From assembly GCA_029933565.1 (NCBI GenBank), contig JAOZNY010000125.1, positions 1 to 8,698 on the forward strand: a DNA stretch of 8,698 bases, written 5' to 3'. The position numbers and the translations under genes are program-made. Shown one piece after another: positions 1 to 5,497 of this stretch. Position 1 is the stretch's first letter; each line of letters begins with the position of its first letter. The notes below the pieces were generated by a model that had not been told where the DNA came from, ran no database searches, and saw only the letters and a list, made by a program, of their open reading frames with translations. Source of the stretch: Bacteroidales bacterium (GTDB taxonomy: Bacteria > Bacteroidota > Bacteroidia > Bacteroidales > F082).

Positions 1-41
1 TTTATTCTTATTTTGGAACGAGTCTTAATCAGAATTGTCAA

Positions 42-632
42 TTAGTCTATTACAAATCTGTAAGGTAGTTTTGCATCTTCACCGGCATAATCAATTCCTA
101 TTCGTTTTGTTGCTTTTATCCCATAGCCTTCAATTTCATAACCTTTAATTTCATAAGTAAAGTCAAGGTCTTTTATCCATATTTCATTTCCAAGCAAACT
201 AATATTATTGTGTTTCATTTCAATGCCCAATGCTTTGCAGAGTTTGCCTGGTCCGTTTGAAATATTTACCAATGAAGTTTTACCGGTTCTTTCTTTCATG
301 AATTCTATTCCGGCTTTGGGAACAATACTTCTGATTAATACAGCATGTGGCGTTTCTTTAGGCCCGGTTACAATATTTAGCATTTTGTGCATTCCGTAGC
401 ATAAATAAACATAAATCCTGCCTCCGTTTAAAAACATGGTTTCGGTGCGTTGGGTGCGTTTTCCGCCAAAGGCATGTGAGGCTTTGTCAGTAATTCCGGC
501 GTAAGCCTCAGTTTCAGAAATTATTCCCGAAGTTAAGATTCCATTAAAGTTTGTGAATATCTCCTTGCCAATTAAATCACGGGCTATTTCAACTACATTA
601 TTTTGTCTGTAATACGACAGAGATAATTTCAT
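42..632 (-). CDS. DNA-3-methyladenine glycosylase (AAG/MPG family)
   Basis: Base-excision repair enzyme that flips out alkylated or deaminated purines (3-methyladenine, 7-methylguanine, hypoxanthine) and cuts the N-glycosidic bond, leaving an abasic site. The 196 residues cover the whole AAG/MPG fold at the usual bacterial length. ETEAY at residues 40-44 holds the predicted catalytic Glu42 and the base-stacking Tyr44. His53, Tyr76 and the intercalating Tyr79 in YVYLCYGM (74-81) match the human AAG residues His136, Tyr159 and Tyr162. Asn86, Arg101 and the NGPGKLCKALGI segment (126-137) are also conserved, and the C-terminus ends in the family's PYRFVI-like strand. The ATG at 632 is the only start that keeps the N-terminal helix; no Shine-Dalgarno is visible, as is common in Bacteroidota. 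It starts 9 bp after the stop of the upstream barrel gene, so it is probably co-transcribed with it. Function is confident from the motifs; the exact substrate range is inferred from the family. Confidence 0.95.
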   Translation of the reverse strand: MKLSLSYYRQNNVVEIARDLIGKEIFTNFNGILTSGIISETEAYAGITDKASHAFGGKRTQRTETMFLNGGRIYVYLCYGMHKMLNIVTGPKETPHAVLIRSIVPKAGIEFMKERTGKTSLVNISNGPGKLCKALGIEMKHNNISLLGNEIWIKDLDFTYEIKGYEIEGYGIKATKRIGIDYAGEDAKLPYRFVID

Positions 633-641
633 GATGGATGT

Positions 642-1364
642 TTACAGAAAATATGCAAATCCAACTGTTACAGAAACATTATTGATTTTTTGATCAGTAC
701 TAATATTGTATGGAGTTCCTGTTGGGTTATCTTCTGTTGTCCAACCCCAACCGGTTACTTCTTTATATGTTAGATTAGAAAAATAATAATCGGCATTTAG
801 AAGAATTAAGTAATTGTTAATTCTATATTTAAAGCCTGTTCCTGCTGTCATCCCAAAACCGATCGTCCTAGCTGCCTCTCTGTAATATTCAGTTTTTTCA
901 CCTGAATTGATATTTGTTCCCCTTATTGTGTACTGAGGTGAGTATCCACCTGAAAAACCAATAAGTCCCCTAACATCCCAACTAAAATTATCAGTTATGG
1001 GAAAACGCAAAAATGGGCCTACATAAACTCCACCTGTACTCCATGGTTTTTTACTTTCAACACTAAGGGAATATGCTGGTTTATACGATTCTGCTTCATT
1101 TTTTAAAGCCTCGTTGTCAAGATTATTTGAGTTGTAAACAAAGTGAGCCTGAATTCCAAAGTTATGTGTAATCCTGTATGAATAAATAAGTTTAAGATTA
1201 ACACCTGTTTTTGCAAAGCCTGATGTTGAGTCTGAAAGGTCTGTTTTTGCAAAGTCTGACAAAGGAAATGAAGGGCCTATTACAATACCCAAATATTGAC
1301 GTGTGGATTGTGAAAATGTTGCCAGTGATGAGACGAGAATAACTAATAATAAAAGTCGTTTCAT
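642..1364 (-). CDS. Exported outer-membrane beta-barrel protein, porin-like
   Basis: A 240-residue protein with a clear signal peptide: Lys-Arg at positions 2-3, a Leu/Val/Ile-rich core to about residue 16, and a likely cut near the FSQS at 17-20. The mature part opens with a YLGIVIGPSFPL strand and continues as alternating polar and apolar segments with many aromatic and glycine residues (GVYVGPFLRFP, RTIGFGMTAGTGFKY, LILLNADYYFS). It ends in VSVTVGFAYFL, a last strand with the terminal hydrophobic residue typical of outer-membrane barrels. This matches the small 'outer membrane beta-barrel' (OMP_b-brl/PorT-like) proteins of Bacteroidota. Ligand and role are unknown. Residues 36-47 and 48-59 are partly repeated (see the DNA repeat). 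A -7-like promoter box lies just upstream, and the glycosylase gene follows after 9 bp. The barrel assignment rests on composition and pattern, not on a catalytic motif. Confidence 0.82.
   Translation of the reverse strand: MKRLLLLVILVSSLATFSQSTRQYLGIVIGPSFPLSDFAKTDLSDSTSGFAKTGVNLKLIYSYRITHNFGIQAHFVYNSNNLDNEALKNEAESYKPAYSLSVESKKPWSTGGVYVGPFLRFPITDNFSWDVRGLIGFSGGYSPQYTIRGTNINSGEKTEYYREAARTIGFGMTAGTGFKYRINNYLILLNADYYFSNLTYKEVTGWGWTTEDNPTGTPYNISTDQKINNVSVTVGFAYFL
1205..1259. repeat. Short in-frame direct repeat in barrel gene
   Basis: Two 19-bp copies at 1205-1223 and 1241-1259 (ctgtttttgcaaag[c/t]ctga) differ at one base. They start 36 bp apart, exactly 12 codons, so both are read in the same frame. 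They encode S-[D/G]-F-A-K-T-[D/G] at residues 36-42 and 48-54 of the barrel protein. This looks like a small tandem duplication in what is probably a turn after the first strand; the bases between the copies have already diverged. Confidence 0.75.
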
Positions 1365-1384
1365 AAAGTTGAATTGTTTTTTTG

Positions 1385-1392
1385 CAAACCTA
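1385..1392 (-). promoter_or_regulatory. Candidate -7 box upstream of barrel gene
   Basis: The minus strand reads TAGGTTTG here, a full match to the Bacteroidota -7 consensus TAnnTTTG, 20 bp upstream of the ATG at 1364. Nearby upstream TTG triplets give spacers of about 15 and 26 nt, outside the usual 17-23, so the -33 element is weak or missing. If used, the leader would be very short and would drive the barrel and glycosylase genes together. Confidence 0.33.
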
Positions 1393-1450
1393 ACAAATTT
1401 AAGGATTCAAGTTTGAAACAATAACTCTATATCTCACTTTGGGTAGAATA

Positions 1451-2464
1451 TTACGAGATCGAAAGATAATTCTTACCTTCAATAAATCCTCTTTCATTTA
1501 GGAAGTTTTGTATCTCGTCGCGAGCATTCATCTGTTTAATGTAGGTAAGGATAAATACTTCGCTGGGTGATGGAATTTCACTGTAATAAACAATTTCGAG
1601 GTCTAGTTCACGTATTCGGCTAGTGTCAATATAAAAATCAATTTCTATTCCATATTGTAATAGCAAGCGGGCGCGTCGACGCGAAATGCGGCTGGCTCCC
1701 CAAACAGCAATGTGAGGATGAAAAGGATTGTTCTTTTCAAGCCATTGTGCAAGGTATTTTGTTTTAATTCGATAAAAGGCCGAATCGCTATAAATTTTCT
1801 GAGTACGGGTGAGTCGTGTATCTGAGTCGTACCAGTCTAGAATAATTTCGTTAATTTTCTCAATTTTAACTCCTTTAGAAATCCAGCGCAACCACATCTC
1901 ATAATCTTCCGGAAAGTCGCCTTGCCTGTACATACCGTATTTCTCAGAAATTTCTTTTCGCCACATGGCAGAAGGGTTTACAATTATCGATTCAATAAAT
2001 TGGCTATTTAATATTTCTTTGTGGGTTTTTACTGAATTTACCCATTCAACATAACGGGCAAAACCTTTAGTTTGCTCCGAATGACTGATGTGCTTTACCA
2101 AACCTGAGACCGCCCCAAAATCAAGATTCTTGTCAAGAAACTCTGACTGTAGTTTTAATCGGTTAGGGTAGGCCCAATCATCGGCATCCATTCGGGCAAT
2201 GTATTCGCCTTTTGCCTTTTCCGAGCCTGCATTTGAAGCAAACATCACACCTTGTCTTTGTTCGTGGATTAGAATAAAGCGTTTATCTTTTTTTGTCCAG
2301 TTTTCTGCTATTTCAATACTTTTATCGGTAGAGTTATTATTAATGAGAATGCATTCAAATTCCTTTAGGCTTTGCGATACAATGCTTTCGATGGCATGGT
2401 TTAAACTTGGTTCTGCATTGTAAAATGGGAGAATGACTGAGACTTTAGGTTTTTCTTTTTTCAT
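1451..2464 (-). CDS. Family 2 glycosyltransferase with C-terminal Rossmann-like domain
   Basis: Inverting sugar transferase of the GT-A fold, expected to move a sugar from a nucleotide donor to a surface-glycan acceptor at the cytoplasmic face of the inner membrane. The 337 residues open with the GT2 signature VSVILPFYNAE (8-18). The metal and nucleotide-binding DAD motif is at 93-95 within ARMDADDW (90-97), and the likely catalytic acidic pair is E186-D187 in the PEDYEMWLRW segment (185-194). There is no signal peptide or transmembrane helix. After about residue 248 a second region begins with IAVWGASRISRRRA (252-265), which resembles a glycine-containing nucleotide-binding turn. It ends with ARDEIQNFL (314-322) and EGKNYLSIS (329-337). 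I recall this tail from other GT2 proteins, where a GRDFLLVA-like end is usual; its role is unknown to me. The gene stands alone rather than in a polysaccharide cluster, 222 bp downstream of recQ. Donor and acceptor cannot be read from the sequence. Confidence 0.9.
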   Translation of the reverse strand: MKKEKPKVSVILPFYNAEPSLNHAIESIVSQSLKEFECILINNNSTDKSIEIAENWTKKDKRFILIHEQRQGVMFASNAGSEKAKGEYIARMDADDWAYPNRLKLQSEFLDKNLDFGAVSGLVKHISHSEQTKGFARYVEWVNSVKTHKEILNSQFIESIIVNPSAMWRKEISEKYGMYRQGDFPEDYEMWLRWISKGVKIEKINEIILDWYDSDTRLTRTQKIYSDSAFYRIKTKYLAQWLEKNNPFHPHIAVWGASRISRRRARLLLQYGIEIDFYIDTSRIRELDLEIVYYSEIPSPSEVFILTYIKQMNARDEIQNFLNERGFIEGKNYLSIS

Positions 2465-2497
2465 TAAAATTTTCTTGACACTTTTATTGTTGACTAT

Positions 2498-2557
2498 AAA
2501 TCATTCCAAAACTCATTTTGCCCCAACCCTAAAGGAAGATGAATTTTGGAATGATTT
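2498..2557. repeat. Hairpin element A with C-rich loop core
   Basis: Inverted repeat with arms 2501-2516 (tcattccaaaactcat) and 2539-2554 (atgaattttggaatga), 15 of 16 positions paired. The one mismatch becomes a G-U pair in a minus-strand transcript, the direction in which both flanking genes are read. Three more A-T pairs extend the stem to 2498-2557. The 22-nt loop (2517-2538) contains ccccaaccctaaagg at 2521-2535. It lies 33 bp upstream of the glycosyltransferase start, so it would sit in that gene's leader if transcription runs through. Confidence 0.8.
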
Positions 2558-2645
2558 TATTAATAACCTTAATATTTTTCATGAAACTAAATAGTACAAT
2601 ATCTTAAAACAAGTGTTTCTTTTGGCTTGCCCTTTAGGGTTGGGG
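2521..2645. repeat. 15-bp inverted pair linking the loops of hairpins A and B
   Basis: The segment ccccaaccctaaagg (2521-2535) and its exact reverse complement cctttagggttgggg (2631-2645) lie in the loops of the two neighbouring hairpins. All 15 bases are complementary. In one transcript the loops could kiss, or could form an alternative 15-bp helix that competes with the local stems. Equally, they could be two copies of one repeat family inserted in opposite orientations. Confidence 0.8.
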
Positions 2646-2671
2646 AGAGAGTCAAAAGAAACGGTTGTTTT
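2606..2671. repeat. Hairpin element B with C-rich loop core, possible recQ terminator
   Basis: Imperfect inverted repeat with 21-nt arms at 2606-2626 and 2651-2671, 18 of 21 positions complementary. The arm sequence is unrelated to that of element A. The 24-nt loop (2627-2650) holds the same core as element A in the opposite orientation. It starts 15 bp after the recQ stop. In the recQ transcript the stem begins with an A-run and ends with a short U-run, so it could act as a terminator; the U-run is only four bases, which makes that uncertain. Confidence 0.72.
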
Positions 2672-2681
2672 TGTTTTAAAT

Positions 2682-2689
2682 CAAACCTA
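2682..2689 (-). promoter_or_regulatory. Possible -7 box overlapping recQ stop
   Basis: The minus strand reads TAGGTTTG, the same octamer as at 1385-1392, and includes the recQ stop codon TAG. It could start a transcript for the glycosyltransferase gene carrying both hairpins in a leader of about 200 nt. The nearest upstream TTG is only 12 nt away, so the -33 box does not fit. Chance occurrence is quite possible. Confidence 0.2.
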
Positions 2690-4615
2690 AAATCCTATAT
2701 CCAATTGCTCGTTCCATTTTAGGCTTTCATCTTTCGATCGAATAATCTTATTATTGTCGATAAGCCATTGTAGGGTAGAGATTACATCGTCTTCATTAAA
2801 TTTTCCGGTACGTGCTATTAACTCGTACAAATGCAAACTGTCGAACTTTAACTCCTTTTCAAGAAAATTATTAATTCGCGAAAATTCAATATCGTTTACT
2901 GTTAATTCCGATTTCCGATTGCAAACATCGCAAATGCCGCACCTCATCGACTTAGGTTCACCAAAATATGCAAGCAATTGCTGGCTGCGGCATTGCATTG
3001 AATTTGAAAGAAAATTTAAAAGTGATTGTAAGCGTTTTTCAGCAGCAATTTTAATGTTTTTGTAATTATCCTGTTCCAGTTGAATATTCTTAATGCCTAG
3101 TCGCTCACTAGTGAAAACAATTTGAGGGCTAAGTTTTACCGGAATGTATTTTAATACTTTTAGATTATCCAGATAGTTTAATTTTTTAACTACTGCCTCT
3201 TTACTCATTTCGGTTCGTTTGGCAATAAGGTTTTCGTTAATATTCACATATTCCGTAAATACACCTGAATACGAACGAAGTATTTCTTTTAGCAACCTGT
3301 CAGAGTCGGAGTTTTCAACCTGAAACCTATAAAGGTCACTTTTCTTCAAATGGATCATGATTTGTGAGTACTGGCCCGACGATTCAATAAAATAAATAAA
3401 ACCTTCACGTTCAAGTATCTTAATAGCATTGTAGGTTTCAATAATTTTTAAGTTGTAGTTGCTGCAGAAATCTGTTAGGTTAAAATCAAATCCAATATCT
3501 TTTCCGCTGCCTTCGGGTATTTGGAAATAGTTACCCAGAGCATTGTATATCTTTTTTATCTGGCTAATCTCAGGAAAAGAATCTTTAAGTCTTTTTATGG
3601 AATTGTTAATATCAAGATTATTGTATAAAACCAAACCCTGTGCGGCTTTGTCGTTACGGCCTGCACGTCCTGTTTCCTGGAAATACGACTCAATACTATC
3701 GGGCAAATCGTAATGAACAACTAAACCAACATCGGCTTTGTCAATTCCCATTCCAAAGGCATTGGTAGAAACCATTACCCTTGTTTGGTTATTCGTCCAA
3801 AGTTCCTGTCGTTTTACTCTTTCTCTGGCATTTAGCCCTGCATGGTAATAAGTTGACTTAATATTATTTTGATTGAGGATTTCTGATATTTCCCTACACT
3901 TTTTACGACTTCTCACATAAACAATACTACTGCCATTTGTGTTTTTAAGAGTTTTGAGCAATATTGTTGTTTTATCGTTTTCCTTTAAAATACTGTAAGA
4001 AAGATTTTTGCGCAGGAAACTTGCTTTTAGGAGATTAGGTTTTTTAAATCTCAGTTTGTCCATAATGTCGCCCGTAACATTTGGCGTTGCAGTGGCGGTA
4101 AGTGCAAGTATGGGTGCATTGGGAATAAGACTTCTGACTTCTGCAATTTTGAGATAGGGTGGTCTAAAATCGTATCCCCACTGCGATATGCAATGTGCTT
4201 CGTCAATCGCAAGCAGGTTAACATTTAATTGACCAATCAAATATCTGAATGCTTCCGTTTCCAATCTCTCGGGCGAAACATAAAGGAACTTAAATTTATC
4301 GTGGATGCAATTATTGTAAACCGACTCTATCTCATCAAAATGCATTCCTGAGTAAATAGCCCCTGCCGAAATACCTTTTTGCTTCAGGTTGTGTACCTGA
4401 TCTTTCATTAAAGCAATAAGCGGACTTACAACTATGCAAATACCGTCTTTCATTAATGCAGGAACCTGAAAGGTAATTGATTTGCCACCTCCGGTTGGAA
4501 GTAAGGCAAGCGTGTCGTTTTGGCCTAAAACAGAATCAATAATCTCCTCCTGTAGTGGCCTGAACGATGAGTGCCCCCAATACTTAACTAATATTTTTAA
4601 GGCTTCTGAATTCAC
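2687..4615 (-). CDS. recQ: RecQ-family ATP-dependent DNA helicase, displaced zinc site
   Basis: Superfamily 2 3'-5' DNA helicase acting in recombination and repair of stalled forks. The 642 residues carry the full motif set: motif 0 (FRPLQ, 18-22), Walker A PTGGGKS (40-46), DEAH box (138-141) running into the RecQ aromatic loop HCISQWGYDFRP (141-152), ALTATATP (171-178), GMGIDKADV (288-296) and QETGRAGR (313-320). A four-cysteine RecQ zinc site follows at C542, C559, C562 and C565. In E. coli RecQ that site starts about 50 residues after motif VI; here the gap is about 220. The extra stretch (about 350-540) contains winged-helix-like segments. The last 75 residues are too short for a standard HRDC and look like one more small helical or winged domain. 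The start is GTG at 4615: no in-frame ATG lies between it and the upstream stop, and it keeps motif 0. Bacteroidota often carry several RecQ paralogues, so this need not be the main one. Confidence 0.93.
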   Translation of the reverse strand: MNSEALKILVKYWGHSSFRPLQEEIIDSVLGQNDTLALLPTGGGKSITFQVPALMKDGICIVVSPLIALMKDQVHNLKQKGISAGAIYSGMHFDEIESVYNNCIHDKFKFLYVSPERLETEAFRYLIGQLNVNLLAIDEAHCISQWGYDFRPPYLKIAEVRSLIPNAPILALTATATPNVTGDIMDKLRFKKPNLLKASFLRKNLSYSILKENDKTTILLKTLKNTNGSSIVYVRSRKKCREISEILNQNNIKSTYYHAGLNARERVKRQELWTNNQTRVMVSTNAFGMGIDKADVGLVVHYDLPDSIESYFQETGRAGRNDKAAQGLVLYNNLDINNSIKRLKDSFPEISQIKKIYNALGNYFQIPEGSGKDIGFDFNLTDFCSNYNLKIIETYNAIKILEREGFIYFIESSGQYSQIMIHLKKSDLYRFQVENSDSDRLLKEILRSYSGVFTEYVNINENLIAKRTEMSKEAVVKKLNYLDNLKVLKYIPVKLSPQIVFTSERLGIKNIQLEQDNYKNIKIAAEKRLQSLLNFLSNSMQCRSQQLLAYFGEPKSMRCGICDVCNRKSELTVNDIEFSRINNFLEKELKFDSLHLYELIARTGKFNEDDVISTLQWLIDNNKIIRSKDESLKWNEQLDIGF

Positions 4616-4647
4616 GATAAAATGGTAAGTTTGCTTTTCATGAGTAT

Positions 4648-4791
4648 TTGTTTAAAGTATTGATAAGTTGGGGGGAAACTGAAAAAATAATTGAATATTT
4701 AACTGACACCCCCCTGATTCCCCTCTCAAGAAGGGATAATCGGAAATTACTTTTTCAGTTTTAAGTTCTATCATCTTTCTGTTTTAAACAA
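4648..4791. repeat. Hairpin element C with long C-rich core in recQ leader
   Basis: The main stem pairs 4676-4692 with 4745-4761 (aaactgaaaaa opposite tttttcagttt, then taatt opposite aatta), 16 of 17 positions, with one mismatch at 4687/4750. An outer matching pair, ttgtttaaa (4648-4656) and tttaaacaa (4783-4791), extends an imperfect repeat to 144 bp. The 52-nt loop (4693-4744) carries acacccccctgattcccc and then tctcaagaaggga. This core is longer than those of elements A and B but has the same C-rich to AAGG/AAGGG order. A run of six G at 4670-4675 could also pair with six C at 4709-4714. Confidence 0.72.
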
Positions 4792-4818
4792 CTGCAATTA
4801 TTACTTTTACTAGTTTTA

Positions 4819-4847
4819 CAAAGTTAACAAAAATTAGTTCTGTGCAA
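4819..4847 (-). promoter_or_regulatory. Bacteroidota-type sigma-A promoter candidate for recQ
   Basis: On the minus strand the segment reads TTG, an 18-nt spacer, then TAACTTTG. This fits both boxes and the spacing (17-23) of the Bacteroidota housekeeping promoter TTG / TAnnTTTG. Transcription would start near 4812-4815 and give recQ a leader of about 200 nt that contains hairpin element C. It is the best promoter match in the window. Confidence 0.5.
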
Positions 4848-4862
4848 TATTATTTACCGTCA

Positions 4863-4888
4863 GGCAACCACTTATAAAAACTGCTGTC
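4863..4888 (+). promoter_or_regulatory. Possible ECF-type promoter upstream of sigma gene
   Basis: GGCAACC (4863-4869) is followed after 16 nt by GTC (4886-4888). This resembles the -35 AAC / -10 GTC layout of ECF-dependent promoters such as GGAACTT with GTC in E. coli. A start near 4895 would leave a leader of about 25 nt. If real, the sigma factor would activate its own operon. I found no TAnnTTTG box with a -33 partner close to this gene. Confidence 0.25.
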
Positions 4889-4920
4889 ACAATAAATAGA
4901 ACAAATAGAGAGAGATCTTT

Positions 4921-5493
4921 ATGGTTTCAAACAACCGGATAATAGAGGAATGTAAGGCTGGAAAGCAAAGTGCGTTTGGGGAGTTATACAAATTGTATGC
5001 CTCGCCTATGCTAGGAGTATGCTTTAGATACAGTAAAAACCGGAATGATGCAGAAGATATTTTACAGGAGGGATTTATAAAAGTGTTTCAAAAAATAAAT
5101 ACTTATAATGGTACTGGTGTCTTTGAAGGCTGGTTAAGAAGGATAATGGTAAATACAGCAATTAATCATTATAAGGCAAATTTAAAGTATGCTTATCAGG
5201 AGGAAATTACGGATAGGAACAATGGAGTCGATTTTATTAATAAAAGCAAAGACAAGATATTTGTTGAAGAGCCTGTCTCAAAAAACCAGATAATGGCAAT
5301 AGTGCAGAAACTACCTGATGGTTACCGCATGATTTTCAATATGTATGTTTTAGATGGAATGACTCATAAAGAGATTGCAGATGACCTAAGTATTTCTGTA
5401 AACACCTCAAAGTCGCAATTATCGAAATCGAGGAGGATGCTTAGGAAACTTATTACAGAAAAATACGGTGCCATAATGCACAACATAATATAA
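4921..5493 (+). CDS. ECF-type RNA polymerase sigma factor
   Basis: A 190-residue alternative sigma factor of the sigma-70 extracytoplasmic-function class, which directs RNA polymerase to a specific set of promoters in response to envelope signals. It has only the two ECF domains. Sigma-2 spans about residues 20-88, with the core-binding segment DAEDILQEGFIKVF (43-56) and the -10 recognition segment FEGWLRRIMVNTAINHY (68-84). A variable acidic linker follows (about 92-125). Sigma-4 (about 126-178) has LPDGYRMIFNMYVLDGMTHKEIA and a helix-turn-helix over 147-171. There is no regions 1 or 3, no fused receiver and no transmembrane segment. The ATG at 4921 follows a purine-rich stretch. The stop lies 4 bp before the next gene, which has an anti-sigma-like N-terminus, so the two are almost certainly translated from one mRNA and probably act as a pair. 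Target promoters are unknown. Confidence 0.93.
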   Translation: MVSNNRIIEECKAGKQSAFGELYKLYASPMLGVCFRYSKNRNDAEDILQEGFIKVFQKINTYNGTGVFEGWLRRIMVNTAINHYKANLKYAYQEEITDRNNGVDFINKSKDKIFVEEPVSKNQIMAIVQKLPDGYRMIFNMYVLDGMTHKEIADDLSISVNTSKSQLSKSRRMLRKLITEKYGAIMHNII

Positions 5494-5497
5494 GATT

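Larger units (their letters stand above)
4616..4920. other. Divergent intergenic region between recQ and the sigma gene
   Basis: A 305-bp gap between the divergent recQ and ECF sigma genes, with no credible ORF. From left to right it holds the recQ leader with hairpin element C, a minus-strand promoter candidate for recQ (4819-4847) and an ECF-like motif pair near the sigma gene (4863-4888). A purine stretch (tagagagagat, 4907-4917) just before the sigma start may aid ribosome binding. Confidence 0.7.

Noticed and set aside
1..41. Possible gene end or terminator at the left edge
   Set aside because: Only 41 bases of AT-rich DNA with no stem followed by a T-run and no frame that can be judged.
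1373..1422. Inverted repeat attgttt...caaac / gtttgaaacaat upstream of the barrel gene
   Set aside because: The match needs a 5-nt bulge in AT-rich DNA and has no C-rich core like the other hairpins; not enough to call an element or an operator.
2498..2671. CRISPR or integron attC array
   Set aside because: There are only two hairpins, in opposite orientation and with unrelated arms, no regular spacers, no cas or integrase gene nearby, and no attC-type core sites.
2754..3065. Plus-strand frame inside recQ
   Set aside because: It is antisense to the zinc-site and C-terminal part of a clearly coding helicase gene. The same reasoning applies to small antisense frames at 208-399, 2199-2423 and 5419-5619.
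4626..4633. TAAGTTTG on the plus strand as a promoter for the sigma gene
   Set aside because: It matches the -7 box, but there is no TTG at 17-23 nt upstream, it lies about 290 bp from the gene, and hairpin element C would follow it. Probably chance.
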